Shown: positions 10,561 through 21,010 of the stretch, piece by piece
Layout: each line of letters opens with the position of its first letter
Position numbering within the stretch: position 1 is the stretch's first letter
From: Hermatobates lingyangjiaoensis
Lineage: Eukaryota; Arthropoda; Insecta; Hemiptera; Hermatobatidae
Direction: 5' to 3'
Length of the DNA: 64,000 nucleotides
NCBI GenBank assembly: GCA_026182355.1
Contig: JAPFBL010000316.1
Location: 124,001 to 188,000, forward strand
Made by a program: the position numbers and the translations under genes
Notes under the pieces: generated by a model
Database searches by the model: none
What the model was told of the DNA's origin: nothing
What the model saw: the letters and a program-made list of their open reading frames with translations, nothing else

Positions 10561-11151
10561 TACAAATTATATCCTAATTAGTTACAAAAATTAGAGTGAA
10601 ATAATAAAATTCAATTAAGAGAATTCAAGACATACCCAAGGATGTGATACTGACGGGTTGGTCCAGTGAAAACAACTAGTAGGAAACATATCCGTTGCGA
10701 AAGTGTGGGGATAGGCATTTAGGAGGTATATATTTGTTTATTTGTATAATGCTTGACGAAACAGTTAAGATGTTATATTGTCAGATTGTAGAATTCATTA
10801 AACGAATAAAGTATAATATTAACCAAAATAAATATATCAGGATGGTGTGTTTAACTACGCCTTGACCGACTGACTACATTGATCATCTGCTTCCTCGCAT
10901 TACTAATTCATCCTGATATGTTGTCAAGATACCTTGGCAAGATTAATTCATATAAGTTTAGTTGTTTTTGATAATATTAAATACGCAGACTCCACACTAC
11001 TCAGATACTTTGCCTTAGCTCTGATAATCCAGCATAGAGAAACCAAAATATTCTCATATGACACCACAACCTATGCAAAACAGTTATTGTGTGGTATTTA
11101 CTCATGATAGTGAGGAAAACATATTACGTCTTCACCACAAGGGATTTATTT

Positions 11152-11191
11152 TACGAAGCTTTTCGAACACTTCATGCTCATCATCAGGCAC
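11152..11191 (-). ncRNA. hammerhead-like motif, family H, core intact
   Basis: Minus strand CTGATGA (11187-11181), an extra T, a stem starting GAGCA that pairs imperfectly with TGTTC, and GAAA (11164-11161). Confidence 0.55.
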
Positions 11192-11335
11192 GTCTACAAT
11201 AAAAAGCCAAAATATATAAAAAAAAATTTCCAGTTATACAAATGAACCAAAATGTTTTACTTTGGATAAAATTTTGGTTACTTTATATAAATTCAAAAAA
11301 TATATATATATACATTTTGTCTTTATATTGTAGAT

Positions 11336-11376
11336 GTGCCTGATGATGAATACTAAGTTTACGAAACGCGTCGTAA
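11336..11376 (+). ncRNA. hammerhead-like motif, family H, weak stem
   Basis: CTGATGA at 11340-11346 and GAAA at 11363-11366 are intact, but stem II is largely mismatched. Confidence 0.45.
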
Positions 11377-11428
11377 AATAAATTCCTTGTGATGAAGACA
11401 TAATGTATTTTTCTCACTATTCTCATAT

Positions 11429-13716
11429 TAGTTAAGACTCTATTTATCACATTTAGATCAAAATAAGTGTGCCTGCCTTATAGCCAGGGCTGCTTACTAC
11501 GCCCTTAATGTTGATATTCACTCTGATTTGTAAATGGAATCCATTAATAGTTACATCACTCGACTTACTTACCAATGAAGACAACAAACTACCTACTCAT
11601 TCTAACCTCCTTGTACAAACTCTCAATCCAGTCATCAACCTTCCTCAACCTTACTGAAAAATTACTTCATCCACTGACTATTTTTACAACTCATGACTAA
11701 AAACATTGAAAACTATGACCAACAAGACCACATGACTGCGAATACGACATCATTATTATACGGATGGACTTAATATTCGACATAAATTATTGACATTCCA
11801 AGTTATAGTAGCACAGTAAGCAAGCAATAGAAGGCCTCTGGTCTGGAACTGCTAGTTACGACGTGCACTATACTGCGCGGGTATATTCGTTGGTAGTTGA
11901 TATTTAGATTTATTGGTAAACAAATTTTGTTAAGTTTTTTAATTAATATTTTTCTTAAACTTTACTGTAAGTAAATTAATGAGCCATAATCAGTTAATGA
12001 TCATGAAAGAATCATTATTTTGAGATTTGATGTACTGACCGTTTTGTGGTATATGAGTGTGTGTGTGTAAGTAGAAGAGTACTGCAACACCGAAGATGAT
12101 CTGGCGAATTATATCCCTCTCTGGAGAAAGGGTGATTGTTAGAGGGATAATGAGTGTTACTTAATGTATAACAGGTATTTTATATATAATGAACTGATAC
12201 ACCTTTCCTTATTAGCAATATGTGTACTACAGTTAAATATTGCCACATAAGTGCCAAGGTGATATCATTGAAGGAATACCTGTTTGACGATCTTCTATAA
12301 ATTTGGATACAGTTCAAATATACTCTCTTTATTTTTCAGGAGTTACGTTCCAGACGCAACCGCGAAATAGAAACTAGATTTTTTTGAATTATGAGCCAAA
12401 ATTTTTTAACACTTCAGAACATTTAGACTGCTTTCTAAACTATAGCAATTATTATACTTGCACATGTCCTTGTACATACAGCATACATTTATAGTACTGT
12501 GTATATACGAGTACAATACTGAAATGTATGTTTTGGTATTTTATCGCTCTTAAAGCTTTCTTAATACAAAACAATCTGTTTTGCAAAAAACGAAAATAAA
12601 AAAAATAATGACAGTAAATAGTTTATAATTTTTAACACAAAACAAATTGTAGAAGAGATTTGTGAATGAATAGGAAATAAAACAGTGTACAGCAAAGAAC
12701 TTACTATATCTCTTGTTAGAGTCTACTTCAGCTGGCCTTTCGTCGGGTTCTTCTTCAGGGGATGGTAGTGGATTGTTTCACGTTTCTTTTTTACCAGAAA
12801 CATAGTGATAATAAAGTATACAATACTGCTGTAAATAGTACTTACTCTTTAATTTATTCACTTCAAAACAAGAAAACGACTTTTAAACGTAACTAGTCAT
12901 TATTAAATGAAAATGAATAAATTCGAGTGAAGGCGATACTTCGCGAAATGACGAAATTACTGCCATAAAAAATATTTATTTATTATTTAAAACACGCGAA
13001 GCCGCGAAGTAGAAGAGAAGGGGTTACTGTATCCAAAAATATTATATGATATGTTATTCTGGTTTGTTTATATACACAAACCGGAATTAATATTTTACAC
13101 ATAAAGATGTCTTATAATGTAGATACGCCCTATTGTTTGGGATTAAATAATTCACTGTGGGAAAGTACTTTTTTTTTTGCCAAAATGCATTTTTAGACAT
13201 TTTTCCCCCTCAATTACTAACTCTACTAACTTGAAACTTATTACTAACTTGAAATCTTGTCATTATCATAGAACTACTCGTAACAATGAGATAACCGAAA
13301 AAATCTTAAGATTTTCAAAAAGATTGAAAATATTTTTTATTAAATAAAATTTAAACAGTTTTATTTATGATTCAATCTGAAATCTTGTAAAGAGTATACA
13401 GGTCATACTGTTCCACGAATTTCCGAATGAAATTATACTTGAAAATAGAGTATTTTTGTGGGACGAGATCAGATTTTTTTTTTTTTAAATCATTTTAACA
13501 AAAAGGAGTGTTATTGTGTATATTATGTTTTCAGAAAACGTGTTTTTAATCCTAAATGACGTACTATAGAACAATCAACTTTTTTCAAAAAAGTTAAATT
13601 AAAATTGGTCATTAACAAAAAGAATTGCGTGAAATGTTGATTATGATAAAAGGGTAGTATACTTATAAAACTGAAAATTTATCATGGAATGATGGATCAT
13701 TTGCTATACTGATGAG
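11429..13716. other. no gene seen
   Basis: 2.3 kb of AT-rich DNA with no credible frame. A short GT-rich tract lies near 12055-12070. A CCTGAAGAA/GACGAAAGG pair near 12727-12760 (minus) resembles a hammerhead but lacks a stem. Confidence 0.5.
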
Positions 13717-14163
13717 CAGTGTTTCCCAAACTTTTTCGAGTGACCGCCTCCTTGGGTCCATAAACCTATAAACTCATACAGACCCTAATGAATAATAATC
13801 AGATTCCTAAAGATAAAATATTTTACCAAATAGATTAAACATTTTATTATATAATTAAATTTAAAAGTAAGTTACTTCAAATTCCGAATAATTATTTAGA
13901 ATCCAATAGATGTATTGTTTTCATAGCATATTTATGCTTTTTTAAAAATTAATACACAAAAAGGACTTAGGTTAGAATATTACTTTTGACATAAAATGTT
14001 TTAATCTATCAAAAGAAATAATTTTTAAAAACCGTGAATCCTAGAAGTGTTTTCACTTAAATTTAGAAATTAATTCATGAACATTTCATTTTATGAAATA
14101 GAATCCGCTTACTATTAATGCAAATTTACGCCAAGGGGTCACTGCAAACTGTGGGAAACACTG
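13717..14163. mobile_element. hAT-type non-autonomous element
   Basis: Terminal inverted repeats CAGTGTTTCCCAAACT (13717) and its complement ending at 14163 (GGGAAACACTG), with GAGTGACC/GGGGTCACT subterminal matches. This is the usual hAT end sequence. No transposase is present. The flanking 8-mers no longer match, so the insertion is old. Confidence 0.7.
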
Positions 14164-14504
14164 GTTTATATTTTTAATATTTGTTTACATTGTGAGGGAC
14201 GGATAAAACTGACACTGTTTCTTTTATAATAGTATAGATTTCATAGTTGTGGATTACAGGCGGGATTTGTTATTTCTGTTAGAGGATATTACGTGTTATT
14301 CTGGTTTTGTTTATTTCCATTGCATTGTGTGAAGATTGCAAGTGAGATTACAGTTATCATTTCTGTTTAAGGATAGTGATATAAGCGAAAGTGATAATTG
14401 TTATTTAGTATGAAAACGACTTGAAATAGATGAGTCCGTGGGCCTAGGGTTGATGACTGACTGGGTGGAGGCGACCGTAGGGCAGTCCCAAGGCCGTCGA
14501 CCAC

Positions 14505-14540
14505 TATATAAGCATCACCGGTGGCGTCAAAGTCTCAATC
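14505..14540 (+). promoter_or_regulatory. core promoter of CPR gene 1
   Basis: TATATAAG at 14505-14512 is followed 32 bp later by TCAATC (A at 14537), close to the arthropod initiator TCAKTY. The region is markedly GC-richer than its surroundings. The start codon lies 18 bases past the predicted start site. Confidence 0.75.
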
Positions 14541-14554
14541 CACAACACGCTACC

Positions 14555-14566
14555 ATGTCTCTTATC
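14555..14566 (+). CDS. cuticular protein gene 1, exon 1 (four codons)
   Basis: ATG TCT CTT ATC followed at once by a consensus donor GTAAGT (14567-14572). It encodes MSLI, the start of the secretion signal, and leaves a phase-0 intron. Cuticular protein genes of arthropods commonly have exactly such a tiny first coding exon. Joining it to the phase-0 acceptor at 21617 gives MSLI plus LSLGVLACVSCVLSAPQ, a good signal peptide, so I pair them across a 7,051-bp intron. The pairing is inferred; a transcript would settle it. Confidence 0.75.
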
Positions 14567-14572
14567 GTAAGT

Positions 14573-15660
14573 TACCTCTTCATCTTCTACAAAAAACTTT
14601 CAACACTCTTTATTTTTTTTACTAAAACTCTCCCCAACATTATATCCCTATGGTTTTTGCATTGGACCATTTCCAGTTTCATCTTATTTTATAGGGTGAT
14701 TTTTAAGAAAAAAAAAAAATATAACTTTCCCTCCCTGTAATTTACTCTGCGACTTTTCTCCTTTAAACACTCCCTCTTTATCTTCTAAATATTTTTCTGA
14801 ACGTTTTTTTTTTTTCTTCTTGGAAATTAATGCTAGAGATAACGTAGAATGGTTATTGTTGACTTCTATTCTGTTGAAGATAACAACAATAAACCATGTT
14901 TGTGTTTTTAATTTACAAAAACAAAATGTTATAAAAATAACCATTTACTATTTTTTTTTCTTTTTCAATTAGCATTGTGAGAAACAATTAAGTAAATTCG
15001 AGATATAAAATTACTTATAGAATTTAGCGAGTACCACCTTGTTTGCTTCGTCAAATTCATAAATTAAACAAATATAAAACGCTATTTATAATCATTATAT
15101 TAACAAAAAAATGCGCTCTCTAGAAACAATTTATCTTGATTTATTTCTATTAATCACTTTTACGAGATATAAAAGCAAGTTATATATAAAACTGAGTAAA
15201 TATTTCTTATTATATTTACTGTAAATATATGAAATGATGAACTTTTTTCATACTTGAATGTAAATATTCTAATAACTTGCTATAATTCGGATATAAAACA
15301 AGGTATATCTATATTCCAGGATGTTGGATATGAGTATTTAGAAATGTTCTTCCATTCTTATGATGACTTATATATGTAATGCTGTAATACCCAAGGTTCA
15401 TAGTAATAGTCATATCACGCCTGGAATATGTCCATTATATACTGCTGTATGTCTGGCTTAGTATACTCGTCGAACACTTAAAAACTCAAAAACCTTTCTC
15501 TAACTCCATTGAAGGTTTAAAATCATCCTAACTCTATTAACGCTACTATAAACGTCAAAAGTTTACCTACATCACTAGATGCAACTAACGATTAATTATA
15601 TGTTTTTATATAAATATTTTACTTAATATTCGACAAAGTCATAAGTATTCTAGGAATATT
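14573..15660. other. intron of CPR gene 1, proximal part; no repeat recognised
   Basis: AT-rich intron sequence with poly-T and poly-A runs near 14710 and 14805. I see no mobile element here. Confidence 0.5.
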
Positions 15661-15681
15661 GTAAAATTATCACATCAAAAT

Positions 15682-15840
15682 ATATATATATATATATATA
15701 TATGTGTGTACAATGGCAGCAGGTCTTTCCTTAAGCATATGTTATTAAAATAAGCAGCAGCTTCTGCATTGACCAGTTTCTTGTTGACACTCTCTAGTTT
15801 TCGTATCACTTTGCGGTGAGACTCTGTTCTACCAGACCAG

Positions 15841-15905
<65 letters not shown>

Positions 15906-16030
15906 ACATGCTTTTAAAAACTGGATGTCTGTTTCCACTTGATTTAATTTTGTCTTATATTTTAAAAACAGACATCCAGTTTTTAAAAGCATGTATTGAA
16001 GAAGGACTGCTCCCAACTTTTACAAATATA
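15682..16030. mobile_element. inverted PLE 5' coding fragments around (TA)n
   Basis: Minus strand 15835-15700 encodes a PLE N-terminal segment with RKLESVNKKLVNAEAAA and KDLLPLYT, which runs into (TA)n. A second fragment at 15905-16030 is itself palindromic and reads FLKACIEEGLLPTFTNI on the plus strand. (TA)n tracts at 15682-15704 and 15842-15900 sit exactly where the LLPxxT codons end. No intact frame remains. Confidence 0.7.
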
Positions 16031-16061
16031 TATTTCATTAAATGTCTTGCTTATTTTTAAT

Positions 16062-16345
16062 TTAGTCCTTTTTTTGCATAGCTTTTTTAATTTTCTAATA
16101 TTATTCTTCAATCTTTTAGGTAAAATGTACTCTAATTCACCGAATTGAGTGTGTAACCAAAGAATAAAACATTTGGTGAATTAGTGTACATTTTACCTAA
16201 AAGATTGAAGAATAATATTAGATAATTAGAAAAGGTATGCAAAAAAAAGGACTAAATTAAAAATAAGCAAGGCATTTACTGAAACATGTATGAATGAAGG
16301 TCCGCTCCCAAAATACACAAATGTATATATAGTCTTTTTCAATCA
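16062..16345. mobile_element. foldback with PLE 5' coding fragment
   Basis: Arms 16062-16150 and 16165-16255 are reverse complements. The right arm continues on the plus strand as a PLE N-terminal fragment (FGELVYILPKRLKN, later SAPK/PLPKYTN in shifted frames) and ends at a TA-rich tract near 16325. It is related to 17440-17835. Confidence 0.65.
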
Positions 16346-16374
16346 TATATATATATATATACATGATCATATAT

Positions 16375-16555
16375 ACCAGATAAACGAAAAAAGACCTGGC
16401 AGAACAGATTACACTTAAATTAAACTGTGAAACATAGAAAGAAACATAACAAAGACTCACTTTTCAATATGTCGACCGCCATAATCGTCAAAATATTGAA
16501 AAGTAAGTCTTTATTATGTTTCTTTCTATGTTTCACAGTTATATATATATAACAG
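16375..16555. mobile_element. collapsed family F foldback
   Basis: Palindrome of the family F terminal unit (ATAGAAAGAAACATAA arms) centred on fused hammerhead halves at 16460-16503: the minus-strand part of one motif runs straight into the plus-strand GAAAAGT part of its partner. It is probably inactive. (TA)n follows. Confidence 0.6.
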
Positions 16556-16745
16556 TTCAAAATTGAAGAATTTCAATTCTAGCCGTTGCGTCTACAACGT
16601 GCTTGGTCTTCCTTTCACTTTTCTCCTAAAGACGGATTACCCCAAAATTTGAGATTGTACGTGTGTTTCTTTACTTTGTGTGCTACCTATCTTCAATTTT
16701 GAAATGTTATTGTTTCCAGTTTGAATCGTCTTCCCGTTTATAAAG
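16545..16745 (+). mobile_element. PLE pseudo-LTR, family D, decayed hammerhead
   Basis: Shares GTTGCGTCTACAACGTGCTTGG with the family D unit at 53985-54115. The hammerhead at 16619-16653 reads CTAAAGA and CAAA in place of CTGAAGA and GAAA. (TA)n borders it on both sides. Confidence 0.6.
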
Positions 16746-16789
16746 TATATATATATATATGGTACTGTTTTCTTGACCACAAATTACTA

Positions 16790-17010
16790 ACAAACACTTT
16801 TTCTTCTTCTTGGATTTTGGTCAGCGTTAATATACGGAATCACCTTTTTGCCAACGTTTCGTCTTTATTTTAAGACATCCTCAGGGCTATAAACTAACAA
16901 AAAAACAATAAACAATGGACATTTGTCAGCTTCAAATAACCAATTCAAAATATAAAACTACATTGTAGACATAAATTTGCAGGTTGCACAGGGTTTTACA
17001 CTGTAAATGT
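16790..17010 (-). mobile_element. PLE pseudo-LTR, family G
   Basis: Minus-strand unit containing a complete family G hammerhead and the CTGTTTTCTTGACCA-type flank seen again near 19940. Confidence 0.55.
16850..16887 (-). ncRNA. hammerhead-like motif, family G, core intact
   Basis: Minus strand: GCC stem I, CTGAGGA (16884-16878), an extra T, stem GTCTT/AAGAC, GAAA (16860-16857), CGTT, then GGC, which pairs with GCC. Confidence 0.7.
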
Positions 17011-17054
17011 TGTGCTTCCTTTGCAATTTATTACAATTGTGATTTATTACACTT

Positions 17055-17195
17055 AGTACCAAATGAATGGAAGTGTGAGATCAGAAAACTCGAGAAGCTA
17101 AATCGAAAAATCATCCATAGAATTTAATTGTGTATGTACCATATTAATGAAGGTCTGCTACTTAATTACACTAATATATATGTATATATATATAT
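17055..17195 (+). mobile_element. PLE 5' coding fragment ending in (TA)n
   Basis: Plus-strand codons give VPNEWKCEIRKLEKLNRKI, a stop, then HINEGLLLNYTNIY, and run into (TA)n. It has the same LLPxYTxI junction as at 15700, 17450 and 34130. Confidence 0.65.
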
Positions 17196-17204
17196 AATAT
17201 AAAG

Positions 17205-17430
17205 ATTTCACAAAATCACGTGAAATAACAATCACTGATCAAACCACAATATGAAATGGGAAAACAAAACCAAGATCTTTCAACCGTAACAAGCGGTCTT
17301 CGTAAGAGTCAAAAACCAAATGGGGTTTATATAAAACTCAGTTCGGTTTTTGACTCTGACGAAGACCACTTGTTACGGTTGAAAGATCTTAGTCTTGTTT
17401 TACTTTTTCATATTGTGTTTTGATCATTGA
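17205..17430. mobile_element. foldback of two family E pseudo-LTRs
   Basis: Head-to-head copies: a minus-strand hammerhead at 17258-17309 with a CTTACGA core, and an intact plus-strand one at 17352-17394. The flanks carry AATATGAAATGGGAAAACA in both orientations. (TA)n borders the right end. Confidence 0.7.
17352..17394 (+). ncRNA. hammerhead-like motif, family E, core intact
   Basis: GACT stem I, CTGACGA at 17356-17362, an extra A, GACC/GGTT stem II, GAAA at 17381-17384, loopless AGA/TCT stem III, a U, then AGTC, which pairs with GACT. Confidence 0.65.
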
Positions 17431-17818
17431 TATATATATATATATATATTTGTATTTTGGGAGCAAACCTTTAATCAAACATGTTTTATTAAAAATTATG
17501 CCAATTTTAACTTTTGTTCTTTTCCGAGTTAATTTTTCACGTTTTCTCACTATGGATTTCCACCTTTCTGGTAAAATATAGAGTAATTCACCAAAAGATT
17601 TATTCTTGACCTCCATTTTATTCACTAAACAAGGTTTAACCATAACAAACAAATTAACAATACATACAAATTATATACGACGTTTCGGTCAGGCCGAAGT
17701 CAAGAATAAATCTTTTGGTGAATTACTCTATATTTTACCAGAAAGGTGGAAATCCATAGTGAGAAAACTTGAAAAATGAACTCGGAAAAGAACAGAAGTT
17801 AAAATTGGCATAATTTTT

Positions 17819-17835
<17 letters not shown>
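17421..17835. mobile_element. foldback of PLE 5' coding fragments
   Basis: Minus strand 17640-17440 encodes KNKSFGELLYILPERWKSIV, then LTRKRTKVKIG and KGLLPKYKY, and runs into (TA)n. Plus strand 17700-17820 repeats the same segment. The centre (17672-17702) carries GACGTTTCGGTCAGGCC, a partial hammerhead-like stem. Confidence 0.7.
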
Positions 17836-17865
<30 letters not shown>

Positions 17866-17866
<1 letters not shown>

Positions 17867-18090
17867 GACTGTCGAAATATCGTTGTGAGTCTTTTGTGTG
17901 TGTCTTTATTTGTTTTTCTCAAGAAAAGTAACACACAGAGTACGGAAACGCACTTACAGAGTCAAATTTTCGGGTAATCCGCCTTCAGGAGAAAAGAGAA
18001 AGGGAGACCAAGCAGGTTGTAGACGCAACGGCTAGTAACCCACTTGGGTTACTTGTCGTTGCGTCTACAACGGCAAGTTTAGTTCACTTG
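17866..18090. mobile_element. PLE pseudo-LTR remnants, families B (partial) and D
   Basis: After (TA)n at 17822-17866 comes the 3' half of a family B hammerhead (CGACTGTCGAAATATCG). Then a minus-strand family D unit with a motif at 17959-17992 whose core reads CTGAAGG (last A changed), then an inverted TTGCGTCTACAACG stretch. Confidence 0.6.
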
Positions 18091-19019
18091 CTCTCTAACG
18101 ATGTGTTGACGAAAGGCCTTAGAGTATTGTTTCCAAATTAGTTTCATTGTTGTAAATTAATTTATGTATATATGTAAACAGTAGTTTATATAAATATACC
18201 TTACACATTTATATAAACTAGAAATTAGTGACTTATATTATAAAATTGATTAACATAAAGCATTTATGTAAATGTTATTTTTAACAACAATTGGCGTTAG
18301 TAATTAGACTACTTATTGTATCCCTCATAAAAGTAACCCTAATGATTAACTACACTTTATTTCTAACTCCACTGTTCTGTTTCATTAATAAGTTTGTATT
18401 TGAGCTTTCAAGCTCAAGATATAGCAACCATTTGTAATAATAAAGCAGGCGATAATTTTAGACCATATAAATTTACGTAATTATTTTTAATTATAATTTA
18501 TAACGATTTCGTAAATTATCAAATGTGTTTACATAACTTCTTTGTAATATAATATATTTCATCTAAGATATTATATTATTTATAACATTGTAGGATAAAT
18601 ACAAAATTATAACATTCCTTTAACCCGTCGTTTATTGAATTAAATTCCGTACATGAATTATGGCATTCAAATGTATTGATTTTTTTTTTTTCATTTTGAA
18701 ATAGGAGTAACTTTGGCATACCGATGAGCCACGTTTGTACTATAATTACTGTCTTTTTCATAATTTGATATAAAAAGATACATCAAATATTTTATATATG
18801 ATTACTATATTTTTAATTAGAATTAATGTATTATTAATTTGACTAGACTTCTAATTAAAGCTAATTGGAAATTAATTTTGTTTTTCTTGGTAATGAAAAC
18901 GTACTTCACAAGTTTCTTGACATGAAACCTTCAAGAATGGCGTTCCTAAGACGTCCTTAAGAAAATGACTCTGCACCATGTTATATTTCTGTATATTATC
19001 ATATTATATATATATTATA
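18091..19019. other. intron of CPR gene 1; no repeat recognised
   Basis: Very AT-rich, with no coding frame or known element. Confidence 0.5.
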
Positions 19020-19265
19020 TACTTGGAATAACTTTGAGAAACACAAATGAAAAACAGATACTAGGACTCACATTCAATATTTCGACGTTTTTAATGGACA
19101 TCTTCAGACAAGGAAGTTGATCGGTGAGAAGACGAAAGCCAACATTACATTATATATACTTAAAATAAACTGTGACACATAGACAGAAACATAAAAAAAA
19201 CTCACTTTTCAATATTTCTACCGTAATGGCGGTCGTCCTTAAGAGAAGAAGTGAATTGACAAAGG
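19020..19265 (-). mobile_element. two decayed family F pseudo-LTRs
   Basis: Hammerhead-like regions at 19070-19110 and 19202-19250 (minus) keep the CTCAC..TTCAATAT flank but have changed core bases. (TA)n follows. Confidence 0.5.
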
Positions 19266-19379
19266 TACGACAGTGAACTGACTATATATTATATATATAT
19301 ATATATATATAATATATATATATTTATTTATATATATACTTATAATAACTTATTTAATATAACTTATGAGTTAGCTTCA

Positions 19380-19480
19380 GCTAATCAATGAGACTACTTC
19401 TGCCCGATGACGACGAATGTCGAAATATCGTTGTTAGTCATTTTTATGTGTTTTTTTATCTGTTTTTTTCTTTCCTATAT
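19380..19480 (+). mobile_element. PLE pseudo-LTR, family B
   Basis: Plus-strand motif at 19400-19440 with CCGATGA, GAC/GTC stem, GAAA and TATCG. One core base is changed. Confidence 0.55.
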
Positions 19481-19537
19481 ATATATAGTTCAATATAGAC
19501 AAAGAAACATAGAGAAATCAAAAGAACACACTTACAG

Positions 19538-19571
19538 TCTCTAATTTTCGGTTTGAACCGTCTTCAGGAGA
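19538..19571 (-). ncRNA. hammerhead-like motif, family C, core intact
   Basis: Minus strand TCTC, CTGAAGA (19567-19561), an extra C, GGTT/AACC stem, GAAA (19549-19546), ATTA, then GAGA, which pairs with TCTC. Confidence 0.7.
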
Positions 19572-19642
19572 GATAAGAGAGGGAAACCAAGCGCACTGGT
19601 TCAGAGTCTCCGAACCAGTGCGCTTGGTTTCCCTCTCTTATT

Positions 19643-19676
19643 TCTCCTGAAGACGGTTCAAACCGAAAATTAGAGA
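19643..19676 (+). ncRNA. hammerhead-like motif, family C, core intact
   Basis: Mirror copy of the previous motif: TCTC, CTGAAGA, GGTT/AACC stem, GAAA, ATTA, GAGA at 19673-19676. Confidence 0.7.
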
Positions 19677-19823
19677 CTGTAAGTGTGTTCTTTTGATTTC
19701 TCTATGTTTCTTTGTCTATATTGAACTATATTTGTCCGTTTTGGATCGTATTTCCAACGTAAAAGTATATTATATATATATTATATATATATATGTGAAC
19801 TATATATATATATATATATATAT

Positions 19824-19888
19824 CGTTTCGTCACGAGGGCAATAGCCTCTTCAAAGAGGGTTGACAGCTAGCGGATAGTTTTTTACCT
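19824..19888 (+). mobile_element. PLE family E 3' coding scrap
   Basis: Nearly identical to 1813-1876: the last codons (VTRAIASSKRVDS), the stop and the start of the 3' flank. It lies between two (TA)n tracts. Confidence 0.75.
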
Positions 19889-19960
19889 TTGCATTTGTGT
19901 GAAAAAATATATATATATATATATTCATCATAATGTCCTTTTCTTGACCAACTGTTCATA

Positions 19961-20200
19961 TATTTTTTTGAGATTATTGAGGGTTTTTGGTCTAATATTC
20001 AAAAAACTTCGTTGCCAACGTTCCGATATATATTTATATCATCTTCAGGGCTAAAACATTGTTACATTGAGCACACTTCATTGAAGTGCACTCAATGTAA
20101 CAATGTTTTTAGCCCTGAAGATGATATAAATATATATCGAAACGTTGGCAACGAAGTTTTTTGAATATTAGACCAAAAACCCTCAATAAATCTCAAAAAA
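19961..20200. mobile_element. family G foldback
   Basis: Arms 19961-20078 and 20082-20200 are reverse complements. The left hammerhead (20014-20051, minus) has GGAA in place of GAAA; the right one is intact. (TA)n at 20207-20225 follows. Confidence 0.8.
20112..20149 (+). ncRNA. hammerhead-like motif, family G, core intact
   Basis: GCC (20112-20114), CTGAAGA (20115-20121), an extra T, a 6-bp stem GATATA/TATATC, GAAA (20139-20142), CGTT, then GGC (20147-20149), which pairs with GCC. This is the cleanest case in the window. Confidence 0.75.
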
Positions 20201-20225
20201 AAAAAATATATATATATATATATGT

Positions 20226-20834
20226 AATGTTACAAAATTGAAAAACCAAGTTAAGTAAGAGTAACAAACACGTATACAAATTTTTTTTCTTACACCTCTA
20301 ACAAAGTTTAAAATTTAGTTAAGAACTCCTAAATGCTTGTAATTATTATTTTTTACGAACTCGCAATTAAGCGACAAAGGAGAATAATTGATGAATTCAA
20401 ACTTCTACTCAGAAGTAGAGAGCACTAAATATTTGTAGAAACTATTGAGATTCTTTATTCTTTTCTTGCCTCCTTGTTTGTTATAAGCCATAGGTGTTAT
20501 TATTTCTGAATTTCACTATATTGACTTTTAGTATAAATAATTCTGTCATTTTTATTGTTTTTAAATAACTCTTTATTACAATAAATATTGTTTTTTGAAT
20601 AGTTTATTAGTATATCTTGCAATTTATATGTGGATTAGATTGAAAAGGGTTGGTTTAGTCATACTAAATCACGAAGGAAACCATTTCTTTTGGATTGCTT
20701 TGCCTTTAAATTCCAAAGTTGTCCAGTTAGTTGCTATGTGCTGTTTAATCGTACCATGATTACTCCATCTTTATCGTCAAAAATAAATTAATTTCGTAAT
20801 AATTGTAACTTCAGACTAATTTGTTCTTTTAATT
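20226..20834. other. intron of CPR gene 1; no repeat recognised
   Basis: AT-rich with no recognisable element. Confidence 0.5.
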
Positions 20835-20846
20835 GTTATACAAGTT

Positions 20847-20998
20847 CTAATGTAGTGCAATCAGTTATTATGTGGTATTTACTCATTGTAGGGTAAAAAT
20901 CTAATGAAATGGTACACGTAGTGTTCGAAACGCGTTGTTTATATCATTAAAATTTTTATATGTGCAGACCATTTCATTAGATTTTTACCCTACAATGA
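20847..20998. mobile_element. short family H foldback with 12-bp target-site duplication
   Basis: GTTATACAAGTT at 20835-20846 repeats at 20999-21010. The left tail is CTAATGTAGTGCAATCAG, then GGTAAAAATCTAATG arms around a half hammerhead (GTGTTCGAAACGCG near 20920). The CTGANGA box is lost. Confidence 0.85.
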
Positions 20999-21010
20999 GT
21001 TATACAAGTT

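Larger units (their letters stand above)
11060..11417. mobile_element. family H foldback element with 11-bp target-site duplication
   Basis: TATTCTCATAT at 11049-11059 repeats at 11418-11428. The left end carries the CAGTTATTGTGTGGTATTT tail. The inverted arms each hold a hammerhead motif, and the centre is AT-rich. Confidence 0.75.
19484..19730. mobile_element. family C foldback, 119-bp arms
   Basis: Arms 19484-19602 and 19612-19730 are equal in length and almost perfect reverse complements, with a 9-base spacer. Each holds an intact hammerhead motif, the two pointing in opposite directions. (TA)n flanks the whole unit. Confidence 0.85.

Noticed and set aside
12727..12760. Hammerhead-like CCTGAAGAA..GACGAAAGG on the minus strand
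   Set aside because: No stem II can form between the boxes and no stem I; likely chance.
15675..16016. 113-codon minus-strand gene with YIYIYI run
   Set aside because: Two inverted PLE fragments read through a (TA)n tract.
17672..17702. GACGTTTCGGTCAGGCC as a hammerhead
   Set aside because: The CTGANGA box is absent on the minus strand (reads TTGACTT); at best a decayed remnant.
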